Shown here one piece after another: positions 1 to 8,413 of a DNA stretch of 64,000 bases. The position numbers and the translations under genes are program-made. This stretch comes from Rariloculus sp965263005 (lineage in GTDB: Bacteria; Pseudomonadota; Gammaproteobacteria; Steroidobacterales; Rariloculaceae): NCBI RefSeq assembly GCF_965263005.1, contig NZ_OZ253579.1, forward strand, positions 1,674,001 to 1,738,000. Direction: 5' to 3'. How positions within the stretch are numbered: position 1 is the stretch's first letter; every line of letters starts with the position of its first letter. Under the pieces are notes generated by a model, which was not told where the DNA came from, did no database searches, and saw only the letters and a list, made by a program, of their open reading frames with translations.

Positions 1-526
1 CCAGCTTGATCGCCCGAACAATGTTACGTGAAACTATCTCTTTTTCTACGGCGATATCCCAAATCGCCATCAAGTACTGCCTTTCAATTTTTATGGTTCC
101 GTGCCGAGCGCCTTCGTTGAACCTGTCCGTTATGTACTTCCGAATTTCCGTTGGCGTGATCGCGGATATGTTCCGGCACTGCCTCAGCGCGCCGAACGCC
201 TCGTAGAACCGACCCCTTACCAGCTTCGTCGCCTTGTCTTTTCGCTTCGTTGTGATTTTGGTGTCCTTGTAGTGCTTGAGCCATGATTCCGCCACCGTGA
301 CAAAAGCGCCCTTCACATAGGCTGCTGCAAGGTCGGTAGTGGAGATGTCCGGCTTAGGCGCTGCATTGGAGATGAGCTTGTCGAGCTTGGCGCGTGCTTC
401 GGCCTTGTCTGCCGTTTTCAGACTTACGCGGCGCACCTGTCCGGTGGCGTCCCGAAATTTCCCCTGAAATTTTGGAGAGCCCTCCCGCTGATAGATGCTT
501 CCGCGTTGTGTTCGTCGTGTTGCCAT
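1..526 (-). CDS. Site-specific tyrosine recombinase (integrase), N-terminal part, runs off window
   Basis: An open frame begins at ATG 526 and continues leftward to the window edge with no stop, giving 175 residues. It opens with MATRRTQRGSIYQREGSPKF, typical of the arm-binding N-terminus of phage and island integrases. It continues into a helical SAM-like core-binding domain (about residues 60-175) with the stretches ITPTEIRKYITDRFNEGARH and VEKEIVSRNIVRAIKL. The catalytic R-H-R-Y domain would lie beyond position 1 and cannot be seen. The DNA is clearly less GC-rich than the neighbouring genes, which suggests transfer. It starts 114 bp beyond the stop codon of moeA and points away from it, as an integrase at the edge of a genomic island or prophage would. 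No tRNA gene, the usual integration target, is visible on this side. Confidence 0.85.
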   Translation of the reverse strand, partial: MATRRTQRGSIYQREGSPKFQGKFRDATGQVRRVSLKTADKAEARAKLDKLISNAAPKPDISTTDLAAAYVKGAFVTVAESWLKHYKDTKITTKRKDKATKLVRGRFYEAFGALRQCRNISAITPTEIRKYITDRFNEGARHGTIKIERQYLMAIWDIAVEKEIVSRNIVRAIKL

Positions 527-640
527 GGTCCGTTCCCTTGCTGGTAGTGTGCCCCTGAGAGAGTACTTTTTTGTGCTGTGAAGTGCAACTTTGTGTACTC
601 AATTACAGCGGAAACTGCCCAATTACTACAAGGTATCCCG

Positions 641-1840
641 TCACCAGCGGAATACGCGCGCGACAGTGCCCTTCGGATCGTGCTTGCGCCCCTTGGGCAG
701 CTCGACGAAGCCGTCGGTCCCGGCAAGCGATACGAAGTCTCCGGACGTGTTCGTCGCCCGGGGCTCGGCCGTCTCCGTGCCTTGCTCGTCCCAGCCGAGC
801 TTCACCGGCAGGAAATAGGTCAGGCGCCCGGATCTCGTGACCGAATCGGTCAGTACCGCGCGCTCCATCGGGTCGGCTTGGAGGCCCGCCGCGTGCCTGA
901 GCGCCGGGATCACGTAACGGGTCAGGCAGACGAGCGCCGACACGGGATTGCCGGGCAGCGCGAAGATCGGTTTTGCGTCGCGGCTTATCGCGAACAACAG
1001 CGGCCGGCCGGGGCGCTGCTCGACACGGTGGAACACGAGTTCCGCGCCGAGCCGCTCGAGCACCGCAGGCACGAAATCGAACTGCCCCATCGACACGCCG
1101 CCGCTCACAATCAGCGCGTCGTGATCGTCGTGCAACGCCGCGACCGCGCGGGTGAGCGCGGTCTCGTCGTCTCTGAGCCTCGCACACGTGACCTCGGCCA
1201 GGCCCGCCAGCGCAAGGCTGGCCTCGATCGAGAAATCGTTCGTCGAGCGAATCTGATAAGGCGCGAGCGGCTCTCTCGGGCCGACGAGCTCGTCACCAGT
1301 CGAGATCATGGCTACGCGCGGGAGCGCTGCGACCGCAACGTCGGCGTAACCGGCGCTTGCAATCACGGCGATCTCGGTGGCGCCGATGCGGATCCCGGCC
1401 TCGAGCAGGCGATCCCCTTGACGTCGATCGCTGCCCCGAGGATGGATGCATTGACCGCGGTCGATCGGTGTCTCGTCAACGATGATCGTTGAGCCAGGCT
1501 CGCGCCGCAGCCGCTCGACAGGAATGATCGTATCGGCGCCCGCGGGACACACGGCGCCTGTCATGATCTCTACGCACTGCCCGGGTCCGGTCAGCGTCGA
1601 CGCGGGCGCCCCGGCGGCCTGCGTACCGATCGATTCAAAGCGTCGCAGCCCGCCCGACCAGTCTGCGCAGGAGATCGCGATGCCGTCCATCGTCACCCGG
1701 TCGAACGGCGGCTGGTCGCGCTCTGCGACAATGACCTCGCGCAGAACCCGGCCCCGGCTGGCGCCGGTCGCCGTTCGGATCGACGGCCACGACGGCATGC
1801 GTGCCAGAATCAGGGCTTCAGCTTCGGCAACTTCGGTCAT
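641..1840 (-). CDS. moeA: Molybdopterin molybdenumtransferase MoeA
   Basis: The 399-residue product inserts molybdate into adenylated molybdopterin, the last common step of molybdenum cofactor synthesis in the cytoplasm. The family signature PPFDRVTMDGIAI lies near residues 44-56. The MoCF/MogA-like domain is shown by STGDELVGP, SGGVSMGQFDFVP and FALPGNPVSALV. The C-terminal beta domain ends in KGTVARVFRW, a natural end, so the adjacent integrase has not truncated it. Length matches E. coli MoeA (about 411). Start is ATG 1840; no in-frame upstream ATG is close. It is divergent from the TPR gene and lies 14.6 kb from the moa cluster, so the pathway genes are dispersed. Paralogues for tungsten exist, but the molybdenum role is the simplest reading. 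Confidence 0.95.
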   Translation of the reverse strand: MTEVAEAEALILARMPSWPSIRTATGASRGRVLREVIVAERDQPPFDRVTMDGIAISCADWSGGLRRFESIGTQAAGAPASTLTGPGQCVEIMTGAVCPAGADTIIPVERLRREPGSTIIVDETPIDRGQCIHPRGSDRRQGDRLLEAGIRIGATEIAVIASAGYADVAVAALPRVAMISTGDELVGPREPLAPYQIRSTNDFSIEASLALAGLAEVTCARLRDDETALTRAVAALHDDHDALIVSGGVSMGQFDFVPAVLERLGAELVFHRVEQRPGRPLLFAISRDAKPIFALPGNPVSALVCLTRYVIPALRHAAGLQADPMERAVLTDSVTRSGRLTYFLPVKLGWDEQGTETAEPRATNTSGDFVSLAGTDGFVELPKGRKHDPKGTVARVFRW

Positions 1841-1963
1841 CGATCATGGGCATGGAAATTTGTCATTCGAGTTCGAGCTTCCTCGTGGGAAGCGGCATCG
1901 ACACCGGCATCGACGCGAGTCGGTTGTCGCAGGCGGCTACCGGTCAGGCCGTAATCCCGATGC

Positions 1964-1969
1964 TATACT
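1964..1969 (+). promoter_or_regulatory. Possible -10 box (TATACT) ahead of the TPR gene
   Basis: TATACT lies 20 bp before the ATG of the TPR gene, followed by a GGGAGG ribosome binding site at 1978-1983. The -35 position (CGGTCA at 1941-1946, 17 bp spacer) matches TTGACA at only three positions, so this is a weak or activated sigma-70 promoter at best. Confidence 0.35.
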
Positions 1970-1988
1970 AACGAACCGGGAGGCCGTT

Positions 1989-2501
1989 ATGGTCCGTGCA
2001 CTACTGATAAGCCTCTTCATTTTTTCGCTCGCCGTTTCCGGATGGGCTCAGCCCAGGCGGAGCACGCAGCAGGAGAACTCCGATAACCGGATAGTGCTCG
2101 GTGTCGGCAATCCCCTGCTTGCGGACGGCTCCAATGCGCTGCGAGCAGGCTTGTACGACGAAGGCATTCGTTTGACGATGCTCGGGCTCGAGCGCGAAGC
2201 GGTCACGTCGCAGATCCGGGCGGGCGCTTTGTCGAATATCTGTGCAGCCTATGCCGCCAAGGACGCGCCGGATACGGCGATCGAGTACTGCACCCAATCG
2301 CTCGCGATCGATTCCAGCAACTGGCGCGCGTTCAGCAATCGTTCGTATGCCTATTGGCTGAAGGAGATGTACCCGGAGGCGACACTCGATCTTGAGGCGG
2401 CCGTCGCTATCAATCCGCGGGCGAGGCAGGTGTTGCAGATCAGGGGCATGCTCAACGAGGCGGGCTTGAGGCCGAGAATCACTGTGGAGGACCATCAATA
2501 G
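1989..2501 (+). CDS. Exported TPR-repeat protein
   Basis: The 170-residue product starts at ATG 1989, six bases after a GGGAGG ribosome binding site. It has a Sec signal peptide (MVRALLISLFIFSLAVSGWA, cleavage after residue 20). The mature part contains about three tetratricopeptide units, with the pattern GALSNICAAYAAKDAPDTAI, DSSNWRAFSNRSYAYWLK, then PEATLDLEAAVAINP. TPRs mediate protein-protein contacts, so it is probably a periplasmic scaffold. The next gene encodes a TonB C-terminal-like domain and begins within this stop codon, which suggests the two products act together. No enzymatic function is seen. Confidence 0.8.
   Translation: MVRALLISLFIFSLAVSGWAQPRRSTQQENSDNRIVLGVGNPLLADGSNALRAGLYDEGIRLTMLGLEREAVTSQIRAGALSNICAAYAAKDAPDTAIEYCTQSLAIDSSNWRAFSNRSYAYWLKEMYPEATLDLEAAVAINPRARQVLQIRGMLNEAGLRPRITVEDHQ
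2486..2500 (+). promoter_or_regulatory. Ribosome binding site and probable AUA start overlapping the TPR stop
   Basis: GGAGG at 2486-2490 is followed after seven bases by ATA at 2498, which overlaps the TAG stop of the TPR gene in the arrangement ATAG. No ATG, GTG or TTG in this frame lies near the ribosome binding site, and translation from ATA gives a complete signal peptide. This is the best-supported start for the next gene despite the rare codon. Confidence 0.45.
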
Positions 2502-3214
2502 GCGCGTACCTGCGAAGCTCGATTGCCGCATCGGCCGCTGCTTGCGCGTTGGGGCTCGTGGGCGTCGCGGCTCACGGCGCGACCGCGCCGTCCGGACCCG
2601 TCGACGATCCGGTTGGCGTATGGAACTGCCTCGTTTACGGGCATCCCAGGCGCGGCGATGAGCAATTTCTGTTCCGCTTTCTGCCCGATGGGCGTGCGGA
2701 TGCCTCGGCCCCGCGCAGAGACGGCTTCCGGATCTGGGCACGATTGTCGGACTGGACTGCACGCAGGAGCAGGCTGAGCTTCAGTGATTCGCGCCTGGGA
2801 AGGGAATACGTTGCGGACCTTCGCCGCTCGACGCTCGGTGGGCCGTGGACGAGTCCGTCGGGCGCAGGCGGCTGGTGGTGCTCGCGGCTCAGCGACACCG
2901 TGGCCGACGACATCTCCGTAGAGCGGACGAACACAAACGATCTCATGCCGCCGCTGCTGTCGACTCGGATGGCGACGCCGCGCTACCCGCTGCGCGCGAT
3001 TCGCCAGGCGCGCGAAGGCCGCGCGGTCGTCTGTTTTCTCGTCGATTACACCGGCGTCATCATCGGACCCGAGTTCATCGAGTTGACTGACGAGATATTC
3101 CGTGCCACGACGCTTTCGGCCGTCGGCCGGTCCCAGTACTACGGTTGGGACAAGCAGAACATCGTGCGGCCAGGTTGCCGAAGCTTCATCTATGAGCTCG
3201 ACCCGATCTTTTAG
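2498..3214 (+). CDS. Exported protein with TonB C-terminal-like domain
   Basis: Read from ATA 2498, the product is 238 residues and begins with a signal peptide containing SSIAASAAACALGLVGVAAH, cleaved near HGA-TAP. Alternative starts are CTG 2510 or TTG 2549; the last removes the positively charged part of the signal. The C-terminal 80 residues carry a TonB-type fold pattern: ATPRYPLRAIRQAREGRAVV, CFLVDYTGVIIGPEFIE, then ATTLSAVGRSQY. There is no N-terminal membrane anchor or proline-rich spacer as in true TonB, so energy transduction to outer-membrane receptors is unlikely. A structural or protein-binding role is more plausible. It is translationally coupled to the TPR gene. Confidence 0.7.
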   Translation: MGAYLRSSIAASAAACALGLVGVAAHGATAPSGPVDDPVGVWNCLVYGHPRRGDEQFLFRFLPDGRADASAPRRDGFRIWARLSDWTARRSRLSFSDSRLGREYVADLRRSTLGGPWTSPSGAGGWWCSRLSDTVADDISVERTNTNDLMPPLLSTRMATPRYPLRAIRQAREGRAVVCFLVDYTGVIIGPEFIELTDEIFRATTLSAVGRSQYYGWDKQNIVRPGCRSFIYELDPIF

Positions 3215-3258
3215 CCCTATGCCGGGCCACGAATCCGAAGTGACCGGACGCCCGTAGC

Positions 3259-4677
3259 GTGTCGTCCCCCAAATCCGTGCCACGCCTGGCGTCCGGGCCA
3301 GTAGGCCAACACTTGTGGCAACTCTCCATGCCGATGGTGATCGGCTTGGTCGCGCTGAATTCCTACAGCATCGCCGACACCTATTTCGTCGGTCAGCTTG
3401 GCACGCTGCCGCTTGCCGCGATGGGGTTCACCTTTCCCGTGTCGTTCTCGCTCGTGGCGATCGGTCTCGGCGTCGGCATCGGCACGTCATCGGTGCTCGC
3501 GCGGCTACTCGGCAGCGGAGACCTCAAGAGCGTCCAGCGCATCACGACTCACGCGCTGATCCTTGGCGCGTTTCTGGGTCTCATCCTCATGGTTGCGGGT
3601 CTCTCCAGTATCGATCCGGTCTTTACGGCGCTGGGCGCCGACGAGCTTACGCTGCCGTTGATTCGCGAATACATGGAGGTCTACTACTTCGGCGGATTCC
3701 TGCTCATATTGCCGATGGTCGGCAACTTCGCGATGCGCGCGGCGGGAGACGCGCGCGTGCCGGCCCTGATTCTCACGATTTCGGCGCTGATCAACATCGT
3801 GCTCGATCCGCTGTTGATTTTCGGGCTGCTCGGCTTTCCGAGATGGGAGTTGCAGGGCGCCGCGGCCGCGACCGTCGTTGCCAACGGCGTCACGGTGTTT
3901 GCATCAGTCGCGATCCTGTACTGGCGCGAGCGCTTGATCCGCGCCCGCTATCTGAGCTTCGACAAGCTTTTCGATTCGTGGCGCAGAGTGCTGCACGTCG
4001 CGTTACCGGCGATCGCGTCGAACCTGTTGAGTCCCGCCACAGTCGGTGTCATCACTTCCTTCGTCGCCGTCTTCGGCCCAGCGGCCGTTGCCGGTTTCGG
4101 CGTCGCATCGCGGATCGAGGCGCTCGTGCTGATCGTGATCTTCGCCGTGACCTCGTCGGTCGGGCCGTTCACGGGACAGAACTTCGGTGCGGGCCGGCTC
4201 GACCGGGTGCACCGCCTTGCCTGGCTGTCGGAGAGCTTCTGCGTCGTCTATGCGCTCGGCGCCGCCGCGATCCTCTGGCTCGTCGCGCGCCCCCTCGTCG
4301 GCCTGTTCGACTCCAATCCCGACGTGATCGCGACGGCATCGCTCTATCTCGCGATCGTCCCATTCTCGCTCGGCGGCTTCGGCGTCATGCTCGTTGCCGT
4401 AGCGGCGTTCAACGCGCTTGGCCGGCCACTGCGGGCGACTGCGCTGACCTTCGTCAAGCTGTTCCTGGCCTATCTTCCGCTGGCCTGGGTCCTGTCACGC
4501 TTCGCCGGGCTCAACGGCATTTTCTGGGCCAACGCCGCCGCGCACATCGCCTTCGGTGTTGTTGGACTCGTCTTGCTGCGGCGGCTGCTCCGCGCGTTGG
4601 CTGACGACGGGCAGGGCGAAGGCGCGCGCGGGCAGGGCGAAGGCGGCGCCACCGCGAATCCCGGCACCGTCGCATGA
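3259..4677 (+). CDS. MATE-family multidrug/cation efflux transporter
   Basis: The 472-residue integral membrane protein exchanges Na+ or H+ for drugs or metabolites. It starts at GTG 3259. The N-terminus has the MATE pattern SMPMVIGLVALNSYSIADTY followed by FVGQLGTLPLAAMGFTFP, and about twelve hydrophobic segments fill two similar halves; the second half begins near LPAIASNLLSPATVGVITSF. Length is usual for NorM-like proteins (450-470). The last 25 residues are a Gly/Glu-rich tail with a near-perfect duplication of GQGEG, not part of the transporter fold. Substrate cannot be inferred. It lies 44 bp downstream of the TonB-like gene on the same strand. Confidence 0.9.
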   Translation: MSSPKSVPRLASGPVGQHLWQLSMPMVIGLVALNSYSIADTYFVGQLGTLPLAAMGFTFPVSFSLVAIGLGVGIGTSSVLARLLGSGDLKSVQRITTHALILGAFLGLILMVAGLSSIDPVFTALGADELTLPLIREYMEVYYFGGFLLILPMVGNFAMRAAGDARVPALILTISALINIVLDPLLIFGLLGFPRWELQGAAAATVVANGVTVFASVAILYWRERLIRARYLSFDKLFDSWRRVLHVALPAIASNLLSPATVGVITSFVAVFGPAAVAGFGVASRIEALVLIVIFAVTSSVGPFTGQNFGAGRLDRVHRLAWLSESFCVVYALGAAAILWLVARPLVGLFDSNPDVIATASLYLAIVPFSLGGFGVMLVAVAAFNALGRPLRATALTFVKLFLAYLPLAWVLSRFAGLNGIFWANAAAHIAFGVVGLVLLRRLLRALADDGQGEGARGQGEGGATANPGTVA

Positions 4678-4791
4678 AGCTCGGGGCGCTTAACCCCGTT
4701 GCGGATCGGGAGCCGAGCAGGCCGGCGATCTGGCGCCGGTTTCGCATCGGGTCCCCTATGGATTCGCTGGCTCGTATCGTGTTGCCAGGTC

Positions 4792-5412
4792 CTATGGCAC
4801 CGGCGTGCGCACCCTGGAACCGTCGGGAAACAGCTCGTAGCGAATCCTGATGCCCTCGTCATCGAGGAAATACAAGGATTGTTGAAACAATCCCTGGGCA
4901 AGTATAGATACTTCCGGGCCAGTCGCCTCGACGATGTAGAGCCGAGAATTGTGATAGTAGGTCCCGGCGTAGGTGCGCGAACCGTCGGGATTGGTGATCT
5001 GGAGCTGGAGGCCTTCAACCCTGTCGATGTGGTGCCACGCATCGTAGGTCACTTCGCCGCCCCGCAAGCGCAATGCACGCGCCGCGAAGGACACCGATGC
5101 GCGTTGATCGTACACCCAGATGGACGTGGGAGTAGTGTCGTCGGTGCCGTCCGGCAGTTCCGTGTGAGTGCCTTCGGCGTCGGCGTAATTCACCACGGTG
5201 ACCGAGTAGAGCTGGTCGCCGTCGACCACCGAGTAGACCTTGGCGGGCACGGTGGCGCCGTACTCCGATTGGAATTCGATCTCGCGAACGTCCGGCTCCG
5301 CCGGAAAATTGACGCTGAAGAACTCCTCAGGGTCGAAAAACTCCCGCCACTGTGCCGAGGCTGCCAGAGGAACCATGACGACCGGGAGAAGCAGAAATAT
5401 CAAGGTTCGCAT
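4792..5412 (-). CDS. Exported protein of unknown function
   Basis: The 206-residue product starts at ATG 5412 with a clear Sec signal peptide (MRTLIFLLLPVVMVPLAASA, cleaved before QWREFF); a start at 5472 would place a polar stretch in front of it. The mature protein opens with FDPEEFFSVNFPAEP and alternates short beta-like segments (KVYSVVDGDQLYSVTVVNYA). It ends in SRVRTPVP. I recognise no named domain. It lies 81 bp downstream of a DUF6152 gene on the same strand, so both probably share a transcript and act in the periplasm. Confidence 0.7.
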   Translation of the reverse strand: MRTLIFLLLPVVMVPLAASAQWREFFDPEEFFSVNFPAEPDVREIEFQSEYGATVPAKVYSVVDGDQLYSVTVVNYADAEGTHTELPDGTDDTTPTSIWVYDQRASVSFAARALRLRGGEVTYDAWHHIDRVEGLQLQITNPDGSRTYAGTYYHNSRLYIVEATGPEVSILAQGLFQQSLYFLDDEGIRIRYELFPDGSRVRTPVP

Positions 5413-5493
5413 ACCGATTCCTCGTCCAATAGTCTTTTCCGGGTGATGCTGTGAAAGCTCCGACAGTTCCATCTCCGATAGCGTTGACAGTGC

Positions 5494-5871
5494 CTAGTCG
5501 AACTCCTTTTCCTCGCCGCCGGGCGGGGTGAGATAGCCCAGCAGGCACCCGTTGGCCCCGTCCCTGAGCTGATGGCACCTTACGGTAACGACATCCCCGG
5601 GCTTGAGGTCGTCCTGGGCCCAGCCGCGACGGGTCAAGGCGTTGATGCTGCCGCCCTCCAGCGCCCAGGTGGCCACTGCGCCGTTTTCATCGGTGACGTC
5701 CAGGCGAACCCATACGTGCGGATTGAGCCACAGGACTTCGCGTACCTCTCCCTGCAGATGCGTGTACTCCAGCAGCGAGTAGTTGCCATGCGAGTGGTGT
5801 GCGCTTAGCGGTGCGGTCCAAGTCTGCAGGCAGACCAGCAGGACCAGGGCGGCGGGGAACTTGATTCGCAT
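5494..5871 (-). CDS. DUF6152-family exported protein
   Basis: The 125-residue product has a signal peptide ending in PLSA and then the DUF6152 hallmarks: a histidine-rich mature start (HHSHGNY), GEVREVLWLNPHVWVRLDV, WALEGGSINALTRRGW and LKPGDVVTVRC. The family is found in periplasmic proteins of environmental gammaproteobacteria and has no settled function. The conserved NPH motif and HHSH start suggest metal binding, which is inference. The C-terminus is acidic (GGEEKEFD). A larger relative with the same domain is encoded at 37682-38764. Confidence 0.8.
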   Translation of the reverse strand: MRIKFPAALVLLVCLQTWTAPLSAHHSHGNYSLLEYTHLQGEVREVLWLNPHVWVRLDVTDENGAVATWALEGGSINALTRRGWAQDDLKPGDVVTVRCHQLRDGANGCLLGYLTPPGGEEKEFD

Positions 5872-5949
5872 CGGGCTGCTCCTGTTCGCGGGCCAGTGTG
5901 AGGGCCTGGCCGGTTGTTTTCAGCTTATCGCCTGATTCTAACCCCAATG

Positions 5950-6284
5950 TGCTTGAGGTAAGGACAGAATCGCGGCAACAATCCGCATGCGCGGCATCGC
6001 TCAGCGTCGGGCCCGGGCACGCGAATGAATTCTACAAGACCGACGAGGAATTCGTGTACGCCCTCGCCGAAGCGTTACGGGTCGAATACAAAGGCATCGC
6101 CCAAGCTGGGTTTCAGGTGCAGGTTGACGACGCCCATGATCGAACATCCGCAGCTCGTCGCTAACCGCATCGAGCGATTCGCGCGGATGGTCGGGCGCGA
6201 GAACGTGATCGCATCGACCGACTGCGGTCTTGGGCTGCGCTGTCGGATGGAGCAGCGCTTGCGAGCGAGGCGTTGTGGCGGTAG
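5950..6284 (+). pseudogene. Decayed MetE-like (cobalamin-independent methionine synthase family) gene
   Basis: Three pieces of one family appear in three reading frames. Near 5990-6135 the frame reads SVGPGHANEFYKTDEEFVYA then LAEALRVEYKGIAQAGFQVQ and VDDA, which matches the middle of MetE-like methyltransferases. At 6137-6230 a second frame reads IEHPQLVANRIERFARMVGR then ENVIASTDCGLG, the conserved zinc-cysteine region near the C-terminus. From about 6233 a third frame reads AALSDGAALASEALWR and stops at 6284. About 150-200 residues between the first two pieces and the whole N-terminus are missing. It is therefore a deletion and frameshift remnant with no product expected. Confidence 0.8.
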
Positions 6285-6419
6285 TGATGCCGGGCGTTAG
6301 TCCTTTCGGTATTCAACTCAACTGGGAGTAGAATTGGCACGAGCCAGGGTCTACGCTTGAAGTTCAAAAAACAGTGCGCCCAGGCCGCCGCTTTACGCCA
6401 ACCAGGGGAGATAGGTGCC

Positions 6420-8411
6420 ATGAAGCCTGACGACCAGTCCCTTCCGGCAAACTCCGACAAGACGGAATCCGAAAAGGTCAACCGCCGGGATTTCCTTTCT
6501 TCCGCCACAGTGGCCGGTCTGGCCGCCGCATCGGTCGGGGCGAGCGAAAAGGCCGGCGCGCAGCCGCCCGCCGGTAATGACTCGCCCGCCGGGGCTTCGC
6601 CGCCCACAGCCGCCCAGGCTGCAATGGAGTACGACGTTCCCGAGGGCTATAGCGCCACGGAAGCGCGGGAATATTTCGTCAGGAATCCGGGCTCGGATTT
6701 CATGCTCGGCGTGATCAAGCGCCTGGGCTTCGACTACATCACCACCAATCCGGGATCCAGCTTTCGCGGGCTTCACGAATCCATCGTCAACCATGGCGGT
6801 AACCAGGCCCCGGAACTCCTGACCTGCGTACATGAGGAGCAGGCGGTGGCCATGGCGCATGGCTACTACAAGGTCACGGGAAAACCCCTTGGCGTGCTCT
6901 GCCACGGCACCGTGGGTTTGCAGCACGCCGCGATGGCGGTCTACAACGCCTGGTGCGACCGGGTACCGATGATTTTGCTGGCCGGCAATCACCTGGATGC
7001 CACGGAGCGTCGGGCGGGCGTGGAATGGTCCCACTCGGCCCAGGACTGCGTCCGGGTCGTACGAGATTTCATCAAGTGGGACGACATTCCGTTTTCGTTG
7101 CAGCACTACGCCGAATCCATGGTCCGCGCCTACCGGATCGCCATGACGCCCCCCATGGGGCCGGTGGCCGTGGTACTGGACGGGCACTTGCAGGAAAGCG
7201 AAGTCGGCGATCAGGTACCGGAATTGGTGTCGCTGACGCCGACGCAACCGCCGATGGGCGACGCAGCCGCGGTCGCCGAAGCCGCCCGCTGGTTGGTGGA
7301 AGCGGAGTCCCCGGTGATCGTCGCCGACCTGATGGCCCGGGATCAGGAGGGCGTGGATCAGCTTGTGGCGCTTGCCGAGGCACTGCAGGCGCCGGTGGTC
7401 AACCAGTTCGGCCGCATGAACTTCCCGAACACCCACTACCTGTCCCAGGGTGCCGCCGCGGTCGCCGAGGCCGACCTGGTGCTGGGGCTCGAGCTCTTCG
7501 ATACATGGGGGGTGATCAACAGCCTGCGCGATCGCGTGCACCGGGATACGGTGCGCAAGGCGCGGCCCGATGCAAGGGTGATCACCATCGGTTCCAACGA
7601 CCTCTTCACCAAGTCCAACTACCAGAATTTCCAGCGCTACTTCCCAGCGGATCTCGCCATTACGGGTGATGCGCAGACGACGCTGCCGGTACTGACCGAT
7701 GCCGTACTTTCTGGCATGCCTCGAGCCCGGCGCGCGACCAATGCCGAGCGGGAATCCCGTTGGCGGAACGCGCATGCCCAGGCACGGGCGCAGGCGCTCG
7801 ACGCGGCCCGTTATGGCTGGAGCGCGAGCCCGGTAAGCACGGCACGTCTATATGCGGAACTCTGGAACGCGGTCGAGGATCACGACTGGGCGTTGGTCTC
7901 GGACGACAACTTGCACAGCGCCTGGGCCCGAAGGCTATGGCCGATCGAACGACACTACCAGTACATCGGCCGCTCAGGCGGCGCGGGCCTGGGTTACGGC
8001 GCACCTGCGGCAGTGGGCGCCGCCCTGGCACACCGTGCCGAAGGCCGACTGGCGGTTAACGTTCAGAGCGACGGCGACCTGATGTATACGCCCGGAGCGT
8101 TCTGGACTGCCGCATACCACGGTATTCCCATGCTGACGGTCACCCACAACAACCAGGGGTACCACCAGGAATTCATGCATCTGCAACGCATGGCGGCCCG
8201 GCGGCAGCGCGGGATCGACGGGAGTTCCTGGGTCGGTAACGAGTTGCGCAACCCCGATATCGATTTTGCCCGGATGGTCGATGCCATGGGTGTATGGGCG
8301 GAGGGCCCCGTCACCGATCCTGGCGAACTGGGCTCGGCCCTGGCGCGCGCGGTGGAGGTGGTGGTCGGGGGCGAACCCGCCTTCGTGGACGTACGTTGTC
8401 AGCCGCGGTGA
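6420..8411 (+). CDS. Tat-exported thiamine-diphosphate-dependent enzyme (acetolactate synthase/benzoylformate decarboxylase-like)
   Basis: The 663-residue product starts at ATG 6420, preceded by GGGGAGAT. A twin-arginine signal (NRRDFLSSATVAGLAAASVG) predicts folded export. The TPP N-terminal domain (about residues 85-250) has the catalytic glutamate context THE-like CVHEEQAVAMAHGYYKVTGK. A central domain follows (about 265-410), and the C-terminal domain has the TPP-Mg motif SDGDLMYTPGAFWTAAYHG with NN about 25 residues on (TVTHNNQGYHQE). Family members decarboxylate or ligate 2-oxoacids, normally in the cytoplasm. Export is unusual. A cytochrome c gene starts two bases after the stop, which suggests that electrons from the TPP-bound intermediate go to the respiratory chain. 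Substrate is unknown. Confidence 0.85.
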   Translation: MKPDDQSLPANSDKTESEKVNRRDFLSSATVAGLAAASVGASEKAGAQPPAGNDSPAGASPPTAAQAAMEYDVPEGYSATEAREYFVRNPGSDFMLGVIKRLGFDYITTNPGSSFRGLHESIVNHGGNQAPELLTCVHEEQAVAMAHGYYKVTGKPLGVLCHGTVGLQHAAMAVYNAWCDRVPMILLAGNHLDATERRAGVEWSHSAQDCVRVVRDFIKWDDIPFSLQHYAESMVRAYRIAMTPPMGPVAVVLDGHLQESEVGDQVPELVSLTPTQPPMGDAAAVAEAARWLVEAESPVIVADLMARDQEGVDQLVALAEALQAPVVNQFGRMNFPNTHYLSQGAAAVAEADLVLGLELFDTWGVINSLRDRVHRDTVRKARPDARVITIGSNDLFTKSNYQNFQRYFPADLAITGDAQTTLPVLTDAVLSGMPRARRATNAERESRWRNAHAQARAQALDAARYGWSASPVSTARLYAELWNAVEDHDWALVSDDNLHSAWARRLWPIERHYQYIGRSGGAGLGYGAPAAVGAALAHRAEGRLAVNVQSDGDLMYTPGAFWTAAYHGIPMLTVTHNNQGYHQEFMHLQRMAARRQRGIDGSSWVGNELRNPDIDFARMVDAMGVWAEGPVTDPGELGSALARAVEVVVGGEPAFVDVRCQPR

Positions 8412-8413
8412 AC

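Noticed and set aside
1..640. A tRNA gene at the integrase boundary
   Set aside because: I looked for tRNA-like T-arm text and a cloverleaf on both strands here and across the window and found none.
1111..1296. Short frames within moeA on both strands
   Set aside because: All lie inside the moeA coding region and show no independent start or motif.
6393..7775. A 460-codon minus-strand frame opposite the TPP enzyme gene
   Set aside because: Its His/Arg-rich composition has no domain and is explained by codon bias of the plus-strand gene.
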